DNA of 43,729 bases, from NCBI RefSeq assembly GCF_003385235.1, contig NZ_PQIA01000080.1:1-43729 (forward strand), read 5' to 3'. The stretch's first letter is position 1, and each line of letters opens with the position of its first letter. The notes beneath the pieces are model-generated. The model searched no databases. It was not told the origin of the DNA and worked only from the letters and a program-made list of their open reading frames with translations. Source of the DNA: Amycolatopsis circi. Lineage in GTDB: Bacteria > Actinomycetota > Actinomycetes > Mycobacteriales > Pseudonocardiaceae. Positions 32,858 through 41,234 of the stretch are shown here, piece by piece. Made by a program: the position numbers and the translations under genes.

Positions 32858-35524
32858 CTACACCCGACTGAACGCCTCCACGACCGCGGTCGCCAGCCGA
32901 TCGCCGCGCTCCTCTTGTCCGGCGGGCACGGTGATGCAGATGGTGAACCGATCCGCCCACGTCATGATGCCGACCGCGACCGGAACGCCGGGAGCGAGCG
33001 ACAAGACCGGGTAGACCGTGCGGACGAGAGCGCCGTTGAGCACCACCGGCGACCGCGCGCCGGGAAGGACCGAGGCGATGGCGCTGAACCACGTGCCGCG
33101 GTAGACAAGTCTGGCCGCCCGGCGGTGCAACGCCGGAGGCAGGATCCCGAGCACGCGCACGACCGCGTTGCCCGCGCGGGGCGCACCGTGGCCGACTTGG
33201 TCGGACAGCATCCGATCAGTCGCCCGTACCCGCTCCGACAGCGACATCGCCCCGGTCGGCAGATCCACCGACGCGGCACCGGTGTGGTTGCCGAGCTGCC
33301 GGAAGGTCCCGGTGTCGCGGACCGACATCGGAATCAGCACCCGAAGCTGCTCCGGCGCGGTCCCGCCCAGCTCGCGATGCAAGGCCTCGGCGACGAGCGC
33401 GAGGACGAGGTTGGTCGTCGGCACCGCTGCCCGCCGCGCGGCTTTCCGGACCTCGGGGGCGGACAGGTGAGCGCGCGCGAAATGCCGCTGAGGGCCGTCG
33501 ATCCGCTTGTCCCAGCGAACCCGAGGCGCGGTACCGGCTCGCGCGAGGGCCCAGATGCCGCGGGCGAGATCGGCGGCTTGGTGGCGGGTTTTGCTGCCGG
33601 AGCTGGGTTTCGAGCGCGCGGGTTCGGCGTGGCCGGGACCACCGGCCGATTCCGTCGGCCGGTCAAGTCCGTGCCACACCGGGCCTGCCCCGCGAGCAAG
33701 CACCTTGCGCACCGGCGCCACCAGCCCGGCAAGTCCCGCCCGCACGGCACGTCGCTCGGGTTCAGACCTGTTGCGCCCCAATGCGGCATTGGGTGCTCCA
33801 TCGATGCCCCCGCCACCATCCTCGACGGAGGCGCTGCGCGCCGCTGGCTCATTCAACGCACCCAATGTGGCATTCGGCGCGCCCGACGCACCCAATGCGG
33901 CATCGGGGCGGTGCCACCCCCTCCGCCGAGGCGCCACCACCGGGACCAGCGGCTCTTTCCCCCGCGCCTGCCCCACCAACGCGCTGATCACCGCGATCCC
34001 GTCACTGGCCGCATGGTGCAGCGCGATCAGCAACGCCCCCTGCTCCCCCTCGATCCCCGCCACCAACCGCGCTCGCACCGGACGCTCCGGAGACACCGGT
34101 TCCGAGAAGAACGCGTCCATCTCCCGCGTCAAAGCCGCGTCCAACGGTGCATCCGGCCCGACCCGCACCGAAGTCAGCACATCTGCCGACGTCCGTCCCG
34201 GGTCCTCCTGCCACCGCGCTCGCCACAAACCGCTGCCGGGCAGCAATCGCGTCCGCAAGCCCGGCGTCGCGGCCAGCAGATGTTCGGCGTCCGCAGGGGT
34301 GACCGGCGTTCCGTCCGCCTTGGGGTCGAACAACAACACCGCCCCGACCTGCTGCGGCACCTCCGGAGTGGCCACGTGCACGAACAGCGCGTCCTCCGGC
34401 CGGAGCCGCTGCGTCGGCGGATTCAACGGCGCGGAGACGAGCGATTCCAACGCCGATCCGAGCGGGGTGGCCGTCTCGCAATGCCGGGCGACAGCTTCCG
34501 CCATCTCCTTGAGCCGTTCCGGTTCGGCCAGCAGCCCGCGCACCGTCTCCGCCAGCTCACCGTCCTTTGTGGACACCAGAGCCAGCCCGGCCGCGGCCAT
34601 CAACCGGGCGTTGGCCTTGCCGTGCGCGGCGATCGGGTGATGCATCAGGACCGGCCGTCCGCACGCCAGGGCCTCCAGCGAGGTCGCCCCGCCCGCGTTC
34701 GTGACCACGACGTCCGCCGCCAGCGTGTATACCTCCGGCTGATCCGTCCAGCCGACCACGCGCAGCCGCGGTTCGCCCAGTGCCCGCAATCGGGCAGCCA
34801 CCGCGTCGTTGCGCCCGCAGATCGCGATCGGCACGACCGACGGATCCGCCGCCAGCAGTTCCCGCACCGTGGTCTCGATTTCGCCGAAACCCAGCGACCC
34901 GCACGAAACCAGCGGGACGAACGCGTCCGGCGGCAGCTCCAGCTCCTGCCGCGTCGCCGTCTGGTCCCCAGGACGGAACACCGCGCGCACCGGTGGCGCG
35001 GACACTCCGACGTGCGCCGACGGCGACGAGCGCAGCGCGGGCGCGACCGCGACGTCGTGCATCACCATGGTGAGATCCGCCGCGCCGTAAACCCAGAACG
35101 GATGCGGCGCGAAGTCCGAAACCCACGCACCGATCGGCACCGAGAGTTTTCCTTTGCGGCGCAGCCAGGCCAGTCCCGCGGTTCCCATCGGATACGTCGA
35201 CAGCACCAGGTCCGGCGCGAATTCGGCGACCGGTTTCGCGAGCCGCCGCCCGCACCAGGAAGCGGTGAACCACCGGGACGCGGCGGCGAACCACGGAATC
35301 CGCCAGATCGCGCCGTAAAAGAACTCGTAAAGCCACGGGACGCTTTCCACATTGGCGACGTAAATCCGCTGGAAAAGCCCCTCGAAACCGGGGCCGAGCC
35401 GTTCGAGGGCATTGATCCACGAAACGGTCGCATCGGGCCAGCGCTGCCGCACCGCGTCCTCGAGCGCGCGTCCCGTGGCGTTGTGCCCCTGCCCCATGTT
35501 CGCGGACACGATCAGCACGCGCAC
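32858..35524 (-). CDS. Fusion: MGDG-synthase-like glycosyltransferase + WS/DGAT acyltransferase
   Basis: The product has 888 residues. Residues 1-365 are a GT-B glycosyltransferase of the MGDG synthase/MurG type: VLIVSANMGQGHNATGRAL at the start, SCGSLGFGEIETTV, and the sugar-nucleotide site VTNAGGATSLEALACGRPVL. Residues from about 380 form a WS/DGAT acyltransferase: RLRPEDALFVHVATPE, the catalytic HHAASDG (HHxxxDG) near 503, and NHTGAASVDLPTG with the family-typical end. A 100-residue Ala/Gly/Pro insert (about 525-640) contains DNA palindromes. Such a chain could glycosylate a lipid and acylate it. GTG 35524 was chosen for AAGGGGGA upstream. It follows a DMT-type gene by 17 bases. Confidence 0.85.
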   Translation of the reverse strand: MRVLIVSANMGQGHNATGRALEDAVRQRWPDATVSWINALERLGPGFEGLFQRIYVANVESVPWLYEFFYGAIWRIPWFAAASRWFTASWCGRRLAKPVAEFAPDLVLSTYPMGTAGLAWLRRKGKLSVPIGAWVSDFAPHPFWVYGAADLTMVMHDVAVAPALRSSPSAHVGVSAPPVRAVFRPGDQTATRQELELPPDAFVPLVSCGSLGFGEIETTVRELLAADPSVVPIAICGRNDAVAARLRALGEPRLRVVGWTDQPEVYTLAADVVVTNAGGATSLEALACGRPVLMHHPIAAHGKANARLMAAAGLALVSTKDGELAETVRGLLAEPERLKEMAEAVARHCETATPLGSALESLVSAPLNPPTQRLRPEDALFVHVATPEVPQQVGAVLLFDPKADGTPVTPADAEHLLAATPGLRTRLLPGSGLWRARWQEDPGRTSADVLTSVRVGPDAPLDAALTREMDAFFSEPVSPERPVRARLVAGIEGEQGALLIALHHAASDGIAVISALVGQARGKEPLVPVVAPRRRGWHRPDAALGASGAPNATLGALNEPAARSASVEDGGGGIDGAPNAALGRNRSEPERRAVRAGLAGLVAPVRKVLARGAGPVWHGLDRPTESAGGPGHAEPARSKPSSGSKTRHQAADLARGIWALARAGTAPRVRWDKRIDGPQRHFARAHLSAPEVRKAARRAAVPTTNLVLALVAEALHRELGGTAPEQLRVLIPMSVRDTGTFRQLGNHTGAASVDLPTGAMSLSERVRATDRMLSDQVGHGAPRAGNAVVRVLGILPPALHRRAARLVYRGTWFSAIASVLPGARSPVVLNGALVRTVYPVLSLAPGVPVAVGIMTWADRFTICITVPAGQEERGDRLATAVVEAFSRV
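33777..33909. repeat. CCCAATGC palindromes inside the coding sequence
   Basis: Copies at 33777-33793 (CCCAATGCGGCATTGGG, perfect 8-base arms), 33858-33880 and 33888-33909 (the last two 30 bases apart, as a tandem) lie in the interdomain insert. They are read in frame as PNAALG, PNATLG and PDAALG. This looks like expansion of an intergenic repeat type in a tolerant region of the protein. Confidence 0.7.
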
Positions 35525-35541
35525 CAGCGCATCCCCCTTCA

Positions 35542-36525
35542 CTAGCAAGCGGTCCCGGCGAGGCCGTACCCGTCGTCCTGGTCCGAATCAGGCTCTTCGC
35601 CGGATTCGTCCGGCGCGGTTTCCTCCTCGGCGGGCGGCATTTCCGATTCCGCCGACAAATGCGACGCGCGCGTGGACAGCAGCGCGATCCCGACCACGAT
35701 CACCAGCCCGGCCAGCGCCTCGCCGAACAGCGCGAGCGGCCTGCCGTCTGCCGATTCGCCCATCCACGACAGCCCGATCGCGACGCCGACCAGCGGATCC
35801 AGCGCGGTGATCACGGCGAGCGCGGGCGTCAGGAACCGGCCCTGCTGGAACGTGTTCTGGCTCAACAGGAATCCCAGCGGCCCCACCACGCACACCAGAT
35901 ACAGCGTCCAGTGCCGGAACGGCTCGTCGATCCCGACGCGGAACTGGCCCGCGACCACCTTCATCAATCCGGCGGTGAGGCCGTACAGCACGCCGGTGGC
36001 GACCGCGAGCGCGAGCACCCGCCAAGATCCGGAATTCGTTGACGCGGCAACAACAAGCGAGACCAGAGTCACCACCGCGAGCGCGATGCCGAGCGGCAGC
36101 AGGCCGCCGCCGCTGACGAGCGTCTCGCTGTTGCCGCTCGGCCGGGCCACGACGAGGAACGCGGCCAGCCCGGCCACGCAGAGCAATCCGCCGACACTCA
36201 TCGTGCGGTCCGGACGGCGGCGCTCCAGCCGCGCGGACGCGAGCCCGGCGAACATGAGCGATGTCACGAGCAGCGGCTGGACCAGCAGCAACGGCCCGAA
36301 CGCGAGCGCCACGAGCTGCAGGACGAGACCCAGGATGGTCGCGGCGATCCCGATGAGCCACAATGGGCGTCCGACGAGCCGCTTGAAGAGCGTCAGGTCG
36401 AGCGGCTTGCCGGTTTCCACTTCTTTGGTCGCCCTGGCCTGCGCTGCGCTCGCGAGTCCCATGCACGCCGCGCCGGCCACGGCGGCGGGGACAGCCACGA
36501 CCAGCGACATCCCCGTAACTGTCAC
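35542..36525 (-). CDS. DMT-superfamily (NIPA/EamA-like) membrane protein
   Basis: The product has 327 residues with about nine or ten membrane spans, then an acidic cytoplasmic tail (residues ~285-327, EEETAPDESGEEPDSDQDDG). The halves are similar in layout (AATILGLVLQLVALAFGPLLLVQPLLVTS; TFQQGRFLTPALAVITALDPLVGVAIG), as in DMT transporters of the Mg_trans_NIPA/EamA group. GTG 36525 is the first start; an ATG five codons in is an alternative. Its stop is 17 bases before the glycosyltransferase-acyltransferase start, so it is probably in one transcript and might move a substrate or product for that enzyme. That link is inference. Confidence 0.8.
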   Translation of the reverse strand: MTVTGMSLVVAVPAAVAGAACMGLASAAQARATKEVETGKPLDLTLFKRLVGRPLWLIGIAATILGLVLQLVALAFGPLLLVQPLLVTSLMFAGLASARLERRRPDRTMSVGGLLCVAGLAAFLVVARPSGNSETLVSGGGLLPLGIALAVVTLVSLVVAASTNSGSWRVLALAVATGVLYGLTAGLMKVVAGQFRVGIDEPFRHWTLYLVCVVGPLGFLLSQNTFQQGRFLTPALAVITALDPLVGVAIGLSWMGESADGRPLALFGEALAGLVIVVGIALLSTRASHLSAESEMPPAEEETAPDESGEEPDSDQDDGYGLAGTAC

Positions 36526-36622
36526 GGACTCTTCACCTCACACCGTCCCCATCCGCCGTGCTTATGCTCGAGCCTTGTCCAGGCCGAGTCGCCCGGTTGG
36601 CACCGGAGGCAGCAGAACCCGC

Positions 36623-37288
36623 ATGCGACACCCCCATACGATCGACCTCCCCTCGTTCCGCAACCTCGTCGTGGGCGGGGGCCGGCACCTGCTGGAGTCG
36701 ACGCTGGTCCCGGCCGGCCTGTTCTATCTCCTGCTGACCCTGGTGAGCTTCGACAGCGGGGTCATCGCCGCGCTCTGCTGGTCGGTCGCCGTGGTCGGCA
36801 CCCGGCTGGTGCTGCGCAAGAAGATCCCCGCGGTGCTGCTGCTGACCACGGCTCTGCTGGTCGCGCGCACTGTGCTGGGCCTCGCCACCGGCAGCGCTTT
36901 CCTGTACTTCTTGCAGCCGACTCTACAGAATTTCCTCGTCGCCACCCTGTTCCTGATCTCCGCGCCGTTCAACAAACCGCTGCTCGCGCGGCTGGCGGGC
37001 GATTTCTGCGCCTTCCCGGAAACGCTGTCCGGACATCCCGGAATGCGAAGGTTCTTCCAGCGCGTGTCGGTGCTGTGGGGACTCGTGTTCGCCGTGAACG
37101 GCGGCGTGACGCTGCTGATGCTCGCGCGGGAAACCGTCGGCAACTTCCTCATGGTGAGCACCGCGGGCTCGTATTCGATCATCGGGCTGGCCATCGCCGG
37201 TTCGCTGTGGTGGTTCCGCCGTTCGCTGCGGTCGGCGGGCATCACGCTGCGCATGGGCCACCTTCCGGCCGCGCTGCCCGCCGCCTGA
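36623..37288 (+). CDS. VC0807-like integral membrane protein
   Basis: The product has 221 residues with about five or six membrane segments (LVPAGLFYLLLTLVSF, VIAALCWSVAVVGTRLVL, AVLLLTTALLVARTVLGL, GLVFAVNGGVTLLML and YSIIGLAIAGSLWW). It resembles the VC0807/DUF3159-like family by size and pattern, with no enzymatic motif. ATG 36623 has GGAGGCAG about 12 bases upstream. The stop overlaps the SDR start (TGATG), so both are co-translated. Function unknown; it could be a partner of the SDR in lipid or quinone chemistry, which is speculation. Confidence 0.75.
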   Translation: MRHPHTIDLPSFRNLVVGGGRHLLESTLVPAGLFYLLLTLVSFDSGVIAALCWSVAVVGTRLVLRKKIPAVLLLTTALLVARTVLGLATGSAFLYFLQPTLQNFLVATLFLISAPFNKPLLARLAGDFCAFPETLSGHPGMRRFFQRVSVLWGLVFAVNGGVTLLMLARETVGNFLMVSTAGSYSIIGLAIAGSLWWFRRSLRSAGITLRMGHLPAALPAA

Positions 37289-38037
37289 TGGCCCGGACCG
37301 CGCTCGTCACCGGCGCGTCGTCCGGCATCGGCGCCGCCACCGCTCGACAGCTCGCCCGCTCCGGCGTCCACGTGCTGCTGCACGGCCGGAACGAGGACCG
37401 GCTCGCCGCGCTCGCCCGGGAAACCGGCGGCACCGCGCTCACCGCCGACCTCGCGCAGCCGGGCGCCGCGGCGGATCTCGCCGAGCGTGCGCTCGCGAGC
37501 ACCGGATCGGTGGATCTGCTCGTCAACAACGCCGGCCTCGGCTGGTCCGGTCCCCTGCCCGAACTGTCCGAGGAACGGCTGCGGCGCCTGGTCGAGGTGA
37601 ACCTCACCGCGCCGCTCGACCTGACCCGCGCGCTGCTGCCCGCGATGCTGGAACGCGACCGCGGGCAGATCGTTTTCGTGTCGTCGATCGCCGGACGCAC
37701 CGGTGTCGCCGGGGAAGCGGTGTACGCCGCGGCCAAGTCCGGTGTGGACGCTTTCGCCGACAGTCTCCGATTCGAGCTGCACGGCACCGGAGTAACGGTC
37801 GGAATCGTAGTTCCCGGCGTGGTGCGCACAGAATTCTTCGAGCGCCGCGGCCGTCCCTACACCCGCAGCACGCCCCGGCCGGTCAGCGCCGAACGCGTGG
37901 CCGCCGCCGTGCTGCGCGCCGCCGCGCATCCGGGTGACTACTACGTGCCGCGCTGGCTGCGGATCCCCGTCGCGCTGCGCGGCACGGCACCCGGGCTGTA
38001 CCGCGCGCTCGCGGCGCGGTTCGGTGCCGAAAGCTGA
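37288..38037 (+). CDS. Short-chain dehydrogenase/reductase (SDR)
   Basis: The product has 249 residues, classical SDR length. TGASSGIG (residues 8-15) binds the nucleotide, NNAG is near 85, Ser in VSSIAG and the YAAAK pair near 150 are the catalytic set. After the first strand the residue pattern HGRNEDR suggests NADP(H) preference. The C-terminal part (YYVPRWLRIPVALRGTAPGLYRAL) is amphipathic and may touch the membrane. ATG 37288 overlaps the membrane protein stop. The substrate is unknown. Confidence 0.9.
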   Translation: MARTALVTGASSGIGAATARQLARSGVHVLLHGRNEDRLAALARETGGTALTADLAQPGAAADLAERALASTGSVDLLVNNAGLGWSGPLPELSEERLRRLVEVNLTAPLDLTRALLPAMLERDRGQIVFVSSIAGRTGVAGEAVYAAAKSGVDAFADSLRFELHGTGVTVGIVVPGVVRTEFFERRGRPYTRSTPRPVSAERVAAAVLRAAAHPGDYYVPRWLRIPVALRGTAPGLYRALAARFGAES

Positions 38038-38062
38038 CACGCGCACCTCCTCCCCCGCGTAC

Positions 38063-38108
38063 CTCGTGAGTGGCAATCCCGGTTCTAACCGGGATTGCCA
38101 CTCACGAG
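38063..38108. terminator. Perfect 22-bp-arm palindrome, GTGAGTGG family
   Basis: Bases 38063-38084 pair exactly with 38087-38108 around the dinucleotide CT. It lies between the convergent SDR and PucR-type genes and likely terminates both. It is the complete form of the palindrome that the IS element interrupts near 14.2 and 15.8 kb. Confidence 0.8.
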
Positions 38109-38153
38109 ACCCAACCACGCCCCCTGTCCCGCCGCATCAGGGAATCTCCCCCA

Positions 38154-39350
38154 TCAGCCATTTTCGTCCCTTTCCCCAGGCGGCCCCCAAGCCAGCGCGA
38201 GCACCAGCGTCGCGCGCACGGCGGGGTCGTCCAGCGACGGTCCGAACAGGTCGTGCAGGCGGCCGAGCCGGTAGGACACCGTCTGCGGGTGGATGTGCAG
38301 ATCCTCCGCCACCGCCTTGCGGTCGCCCAGATGCAGCAACCAGGACGTGAGCGTGGTGGACAAGCGTTCCCGCGCGGACTCGTTCAGCTCGTCAAGCGGG
38401 GCAAGGGCTTGTCTTCGCAGCACGTCGAGCAGCCGGTCGTCGCGGTGCACGATGATCGCGTCGAGATGCTCGTCGGCGAACACCGGATCGTCGCTGAGCA
38501 GGTGGTCGCGGCGCAGTCGCGCGGTCACCTCGGCGATGCGCAGGCTGGCCGGGAGCCGGTCGAGCGGCACCGTCGCGCCGACCACCGCTCCGCCTCCCCG
38601 CAACGCGCGAGCCAGCCACGCGCGTCGGCCTGGGCCTCCTGGGTCCGGCACGATCGCCACCACCGCCCCCGGGCGACGCAGCCGCAGACAGCTGTCTTCG
38701 AGGCGGAACACCAATTCCCGGCCCAGCTCGTTGTCGTCCTCCACCAGCACGACCGCGGCATGCTTCGGCAATCGCCACTCCGCCCGCTGCGAAGCGGCCC
38801 GCACCGCGGCCTTGTCCGCGCGGTCGGACAGCAGCAGCGCGGTCAGTTCGTCGCGCAGCCGTTCCCGCGCGCGCACCGCGTCCGACTGCTCCTGCAGATA
38901 ACCGCGAAGCGACGATTCCGAAAGCTGGTCCACCAGAGCGAACACAGTGGTGGCGAGCGAGGCGAACAGCTCGGCGGGCACTTCCAGATCGAGCGCGGCT
39001 TCCGAAACGTGCCGCCACGCCACGCGCGCACCCACCCGATAGGCGGACAGCAAACTCGTGACGCGCCGGCCCTGCTGGTATTGCGCTCGCCCGATCTCCT
39101 CGAACACTGTCTGCTCGACGCCGGACCCCAGTTCCGGCAGCCGTTCGTCGGGCTCGGCCGCCATGTCGATCAGCCGCCGGACGAACCCCGCGCTGGCCGC
39201 GACGAGGTCGGCCAGTTCTTCGGTCAGGAACTCCGCGTAGTCGGGATGCTCGTCCGCGAGCTGGTCGCGGACCTCGTTGAGGATCGCGGGAAGCCGGCGG
39301 GTCACCACCGTCTCCAGTTCGTCAAGCCGGGTCACCTGATGTGGTCCCAT
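38154..39350 (-). CDS. PucR/CdaR-type helix-turn-helix regulator
   Basis: The product has 398 residues. The N-terminal two thirds (LDELETVVTRRLPAILNEVR, YQQGRRVTSLLSAYRVGARVAWRHV) look like the sensor region of actinobacterial PucR-like proteins, followed by a GGDEF-like CdaR region. The C-terminal HTH_30 is clear: DRKAVAEDLHIHPQTVSYRLGRLHDLFG. It starts at ATG 39350 and is divergent from the hopanoid operon, with a 151-base gap, so it is the obvious candidate regulator of that operon; no direct evidence shows this. The ligand is unknown. Confidence 0.88.
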   Translation of the reverse strand: MGPHQVTRLDELETVVTRRLPAILNEVRDQLADEHPDYAEFLTEELADLVAASAGFVRRLIDMAAEPDERLPELGSGVEQTVFEEIGRAQYQQGRRVTSLLSAYRVGARVAWRHVSEAALDLEVPAELFASLATTVFALVDQLSESSLRGYLQEQSDAVRARERLRDELTALLLSDRADKAAVRAASQRAEWRLPKHAAVVLVEDDNELGRELVFRLEDSCLRLRRPGAVVAIVPDPGGPGRRAWLARALRGGGAVVGATVPLDRLPASLRIAEVTARLRRDHLLSDDPVFADEHLDAIIVHRDDRLLDVLRRQALAPLDELNESARERLSTTLTSWLLHLGDRKAVAEDLHIHPQTVSYRLGRLHDLFGPSLDDPAVRATLVLALAWGPPGERDENG

Positions 39351-39416
39351 GTGTCCGGGAGTCCTTCCGTCGCAGGCAGCGGTCCTCGGGTCGCCTCGGG
39401 ACATCCTGACCCCACT

Positions 39417-39433
39417 TTGGCCTCTCGTGCCAA
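39417..39433. promoter_or_regulatory. Dyad in the regulator-hopanoid intergenic region
   Basis: TTGGC-N7-GCCAA lies between the divergent starts at 39350 and 39502. Its position fits an operator controlling either gene. Size and symmetry are modest. Confidence 0.4.
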
Positions 39434-39501
39434 GTCGAAGCCAGCGAAATTCGCTTTCCGGCGGCAGAAGCCGCCCGACCGGGGGCGCGACACTGGCGGG
39501 G

Positions 39502-40368
39502 ATGAGATCGACCTCGGCAGTCCGTCACGCTCCGGATACGTCTGGCCTGCGTGAGAAACGGCGCTCGGAAAACTTCCCGGTGGCCCTGCGGGTGCTGCCG
39601 GAAAAGCTGCGCGCCGACCTTGTCGCGGTCTATTCCGTCGCGCGCACTGTGGACGATCTGGGCGACGAGGCCGAGGGCGACCGGGTCGCGCAGCTCAAGG
39701 CTTTCTCGGCGGAACTGTCCGCGGCTTTCGGCAACGGGGAACCGGAAGACCCCGCTGTCCGTGGACTTCTCCCCGCGATCCGCGCCGGACGGTTGACCGA
39801 GGAACCCTTCCAGCGGCTGGTCCAAGCGAACATCCAGGACCAGGAGGTGCACCGTTATCCGGTCTTCGCGGACTTGCTGGCGTACTGCCAGCTTTCCGCC
39901 GACCCGGTCGGGCGCATCGTGCTCGACCTGCTCGGAGTGGACGACCCGGCCGCGGCGGTGCTGTCCGACCGGATCTGCACCGGGCTGCAACTGGTGGAGC
40001 ACTGGCAGGACGTCGGCGAGGACTACCGCAACGGGCGGGTGTACCTGCCGCAGGAGGATCTCGCCGAGTTCGGCGTGGCCGAGGAGGAATTGGGCGCCGC
40101 GCACGCGTCGCCCCGGATGAAAGCGCTGATGCGGTGGGAAACCGGCCGCGCCGCCGCCCTGCTGGGCGGCGGCGCGGATTTGCTCGGGTACCTGTCCGGG
40201 TGGGGACGGTTCGCGGTGAGCGGCTTCCTCGCCGGCGGGCTCGCGACGGTCGACGCACTGCGCGCGAGCGGCGGCGACGTGCTGTCCGCGCCGGTCCGGC
40301 CGAGCCGGGCCGGACTGCTGAGTTGGCTGGGGTGGCTGCAAGTCGGCACGAGGAGGCGGTCCGGATGA
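39502..40368 (+). CDS. hpnC: Hydroxysqualene synthase HpnC
   Basis: The product has 288 residues of the trans-isoprenyl diphosphate synthase (squalene/phytoene synthase) fold. ENFPVALRVLPEKLRADLVAVYSVARTVDDLGDE holds the first Asp-rich motif (DDLGDE near 51-56), and LQLVEHWQDVGEDYRNGRVYLPQ holds the second (DVGED), as in HpnC. It converts presqualene diphosphate, made by HpnD, to hydroxysqualene. ATG 39502 is chosen as the first start near the family N-terminus. Its stop overlaps hpnD (ATGA). Confidence 0.95.
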   Translation: MRSTSAVRHAPDTSGLREKRRSENFPVALRVLPEKLRADLVAVYSVARTVDDLGDEAEGDRVAQLKAFSAELSAAFGNGEPEDPAVRGLLPAIRAGRLTEEPFQRLVQANIQDQEVHRYPVFADLLAYCQLSADPVGRIVLDLLGVDDPAAAVLSDRICTGLQLVEHWQDVGEDYRNGRVYLPQEDLAEFGVAEEELGAAHASPRMKALMRWETGRAAALLGGGADLLGYLSGWGRFAVSGFLAGGLATVDALRASGGDVLSAPVRPSRAGLLSWLGWLQVGTRRRSG

Positions 40369-41234
40369 CGACAATGGGCACAGTGGACGAGGCCTACGCG
40401 CACTGCGCGGCGGTCACCAAGGAACAGGCACGCAACTTCTACTACGGAATCCGGTTGCTGCCGCCGGACAAACGCGCGGCGCTGTGCGCGGTGTACGCGC
40501 TGGCCCGGATCATCGACGACATCGGCGACGACACCGAAGCGTCCGACGAGGCGAAGCTGCAGGGGCTCGCCGGGGTGCGGAAATCGCTCGGCGACCTGTC
40601 CGCGACCACCGATCCGGTGTACGTCGCGGTCGCCGACGCGGCGCGCCGGTACCCGATTCCGCTGGGCGCGTTCGAGGAGTTGCTCGACGGTGTCGAAATG
40701 GACGTGACCGGCCGCGAGTACGTGCGGTTCGAGGAACTGGTCGAGTACTGCCGGTGCGTGGCGGGTTCGGTCGGTCGGCTGTGTCTCGGCGTGTTCGGCA
40801 GCCGTCCGGAGCCGAACGCGCCGGTGTACGCCGACGAGCTGGGGATTGCCTTGCAGCAGACCAACATCTTGCGCGACATCCGGGAGGACCTGCTCAACGG
40901 CCGGGTGTATCTGCCCAAAGAGGACCTCGACCGGTTCGGCGTCGAGCTGTCCGTCGGACCGGACGGCAAGCTGGCCGACCCCGAAGGCGGGCTCACCGCG
41001 CTGATCCACGACAGCGCCGCGCGCGCCCGCGACTGGTACTCCCGCGGTCTTCGCCTGGTGCCCTCTTTGGACGGTCGCAGCGCCGCGTGCTGCACTGCGA
41101 TGTCGGGCATCTACCGCACTCTGCTGGACCGGATCGACGAGCAGCCCGCCCGCGTGTTCGACCGGCGGCTTTCGTTGTCCGGCCGGGAAAAGGCGGTGGT
41201 GGCGTTCCGGGCGCTGACCGGGATCGGCCGATGA
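40365..41234 (+). CDS. hpnD: Presqualene diphosphate synthase HpnD
   Basis: The product has 289 residues. It joins two farnesyl diphosphates to presqualene diphosphate. Motifs: NFYYGIRLLPPDKRAALCAVYALARIIDDIGDD (first Asp-rich DDIGDD near 50-55), GVEMDVTGREY, YCRCVAGSVGRLCLGVFG, and the second Asp-rich LQQTNILRDIREDLLNGRVYLP. These match HpnD more than HpnC. ATG 40365 overlaps the hpnC stop and its own stop overlaps hpnE (ATGA each), so the products should be made in step. Confidence 0.96.
   Translation: MTTMGTVDEAYAHCAAVTKEQARNFYYGIRLLPPDKRAALCAVYALARIIDDIGDDTEASDEAKLQGLAGVRKSLGDLSATTDPVYVAVADAARRYPIPLGAFEELLDGVEMDVTGREYVRFEELVEYCRCVAGSVGRLCLGVFGSRPEPNAPVYADELGIALQQTNILRDIREDLLNGRVYLPKEDLDRFGVELSVGPDGKLADPEGGLTALIHDSAARARDWYSRGLRLVPSLDGRSAACCTAMSGIYRTLLDRIDEQPARVFDRRLSLSGREKAVVAFRALTGIGR

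Noticed and set aside
32915..35545. Very long plus-strand open frame (876 codons) opposite the fusion gene
   Set aside because: It is Arg/His/Gln-rich shadow coding antisense to a gene with clear motifs; such long frames are expected at this GC content.
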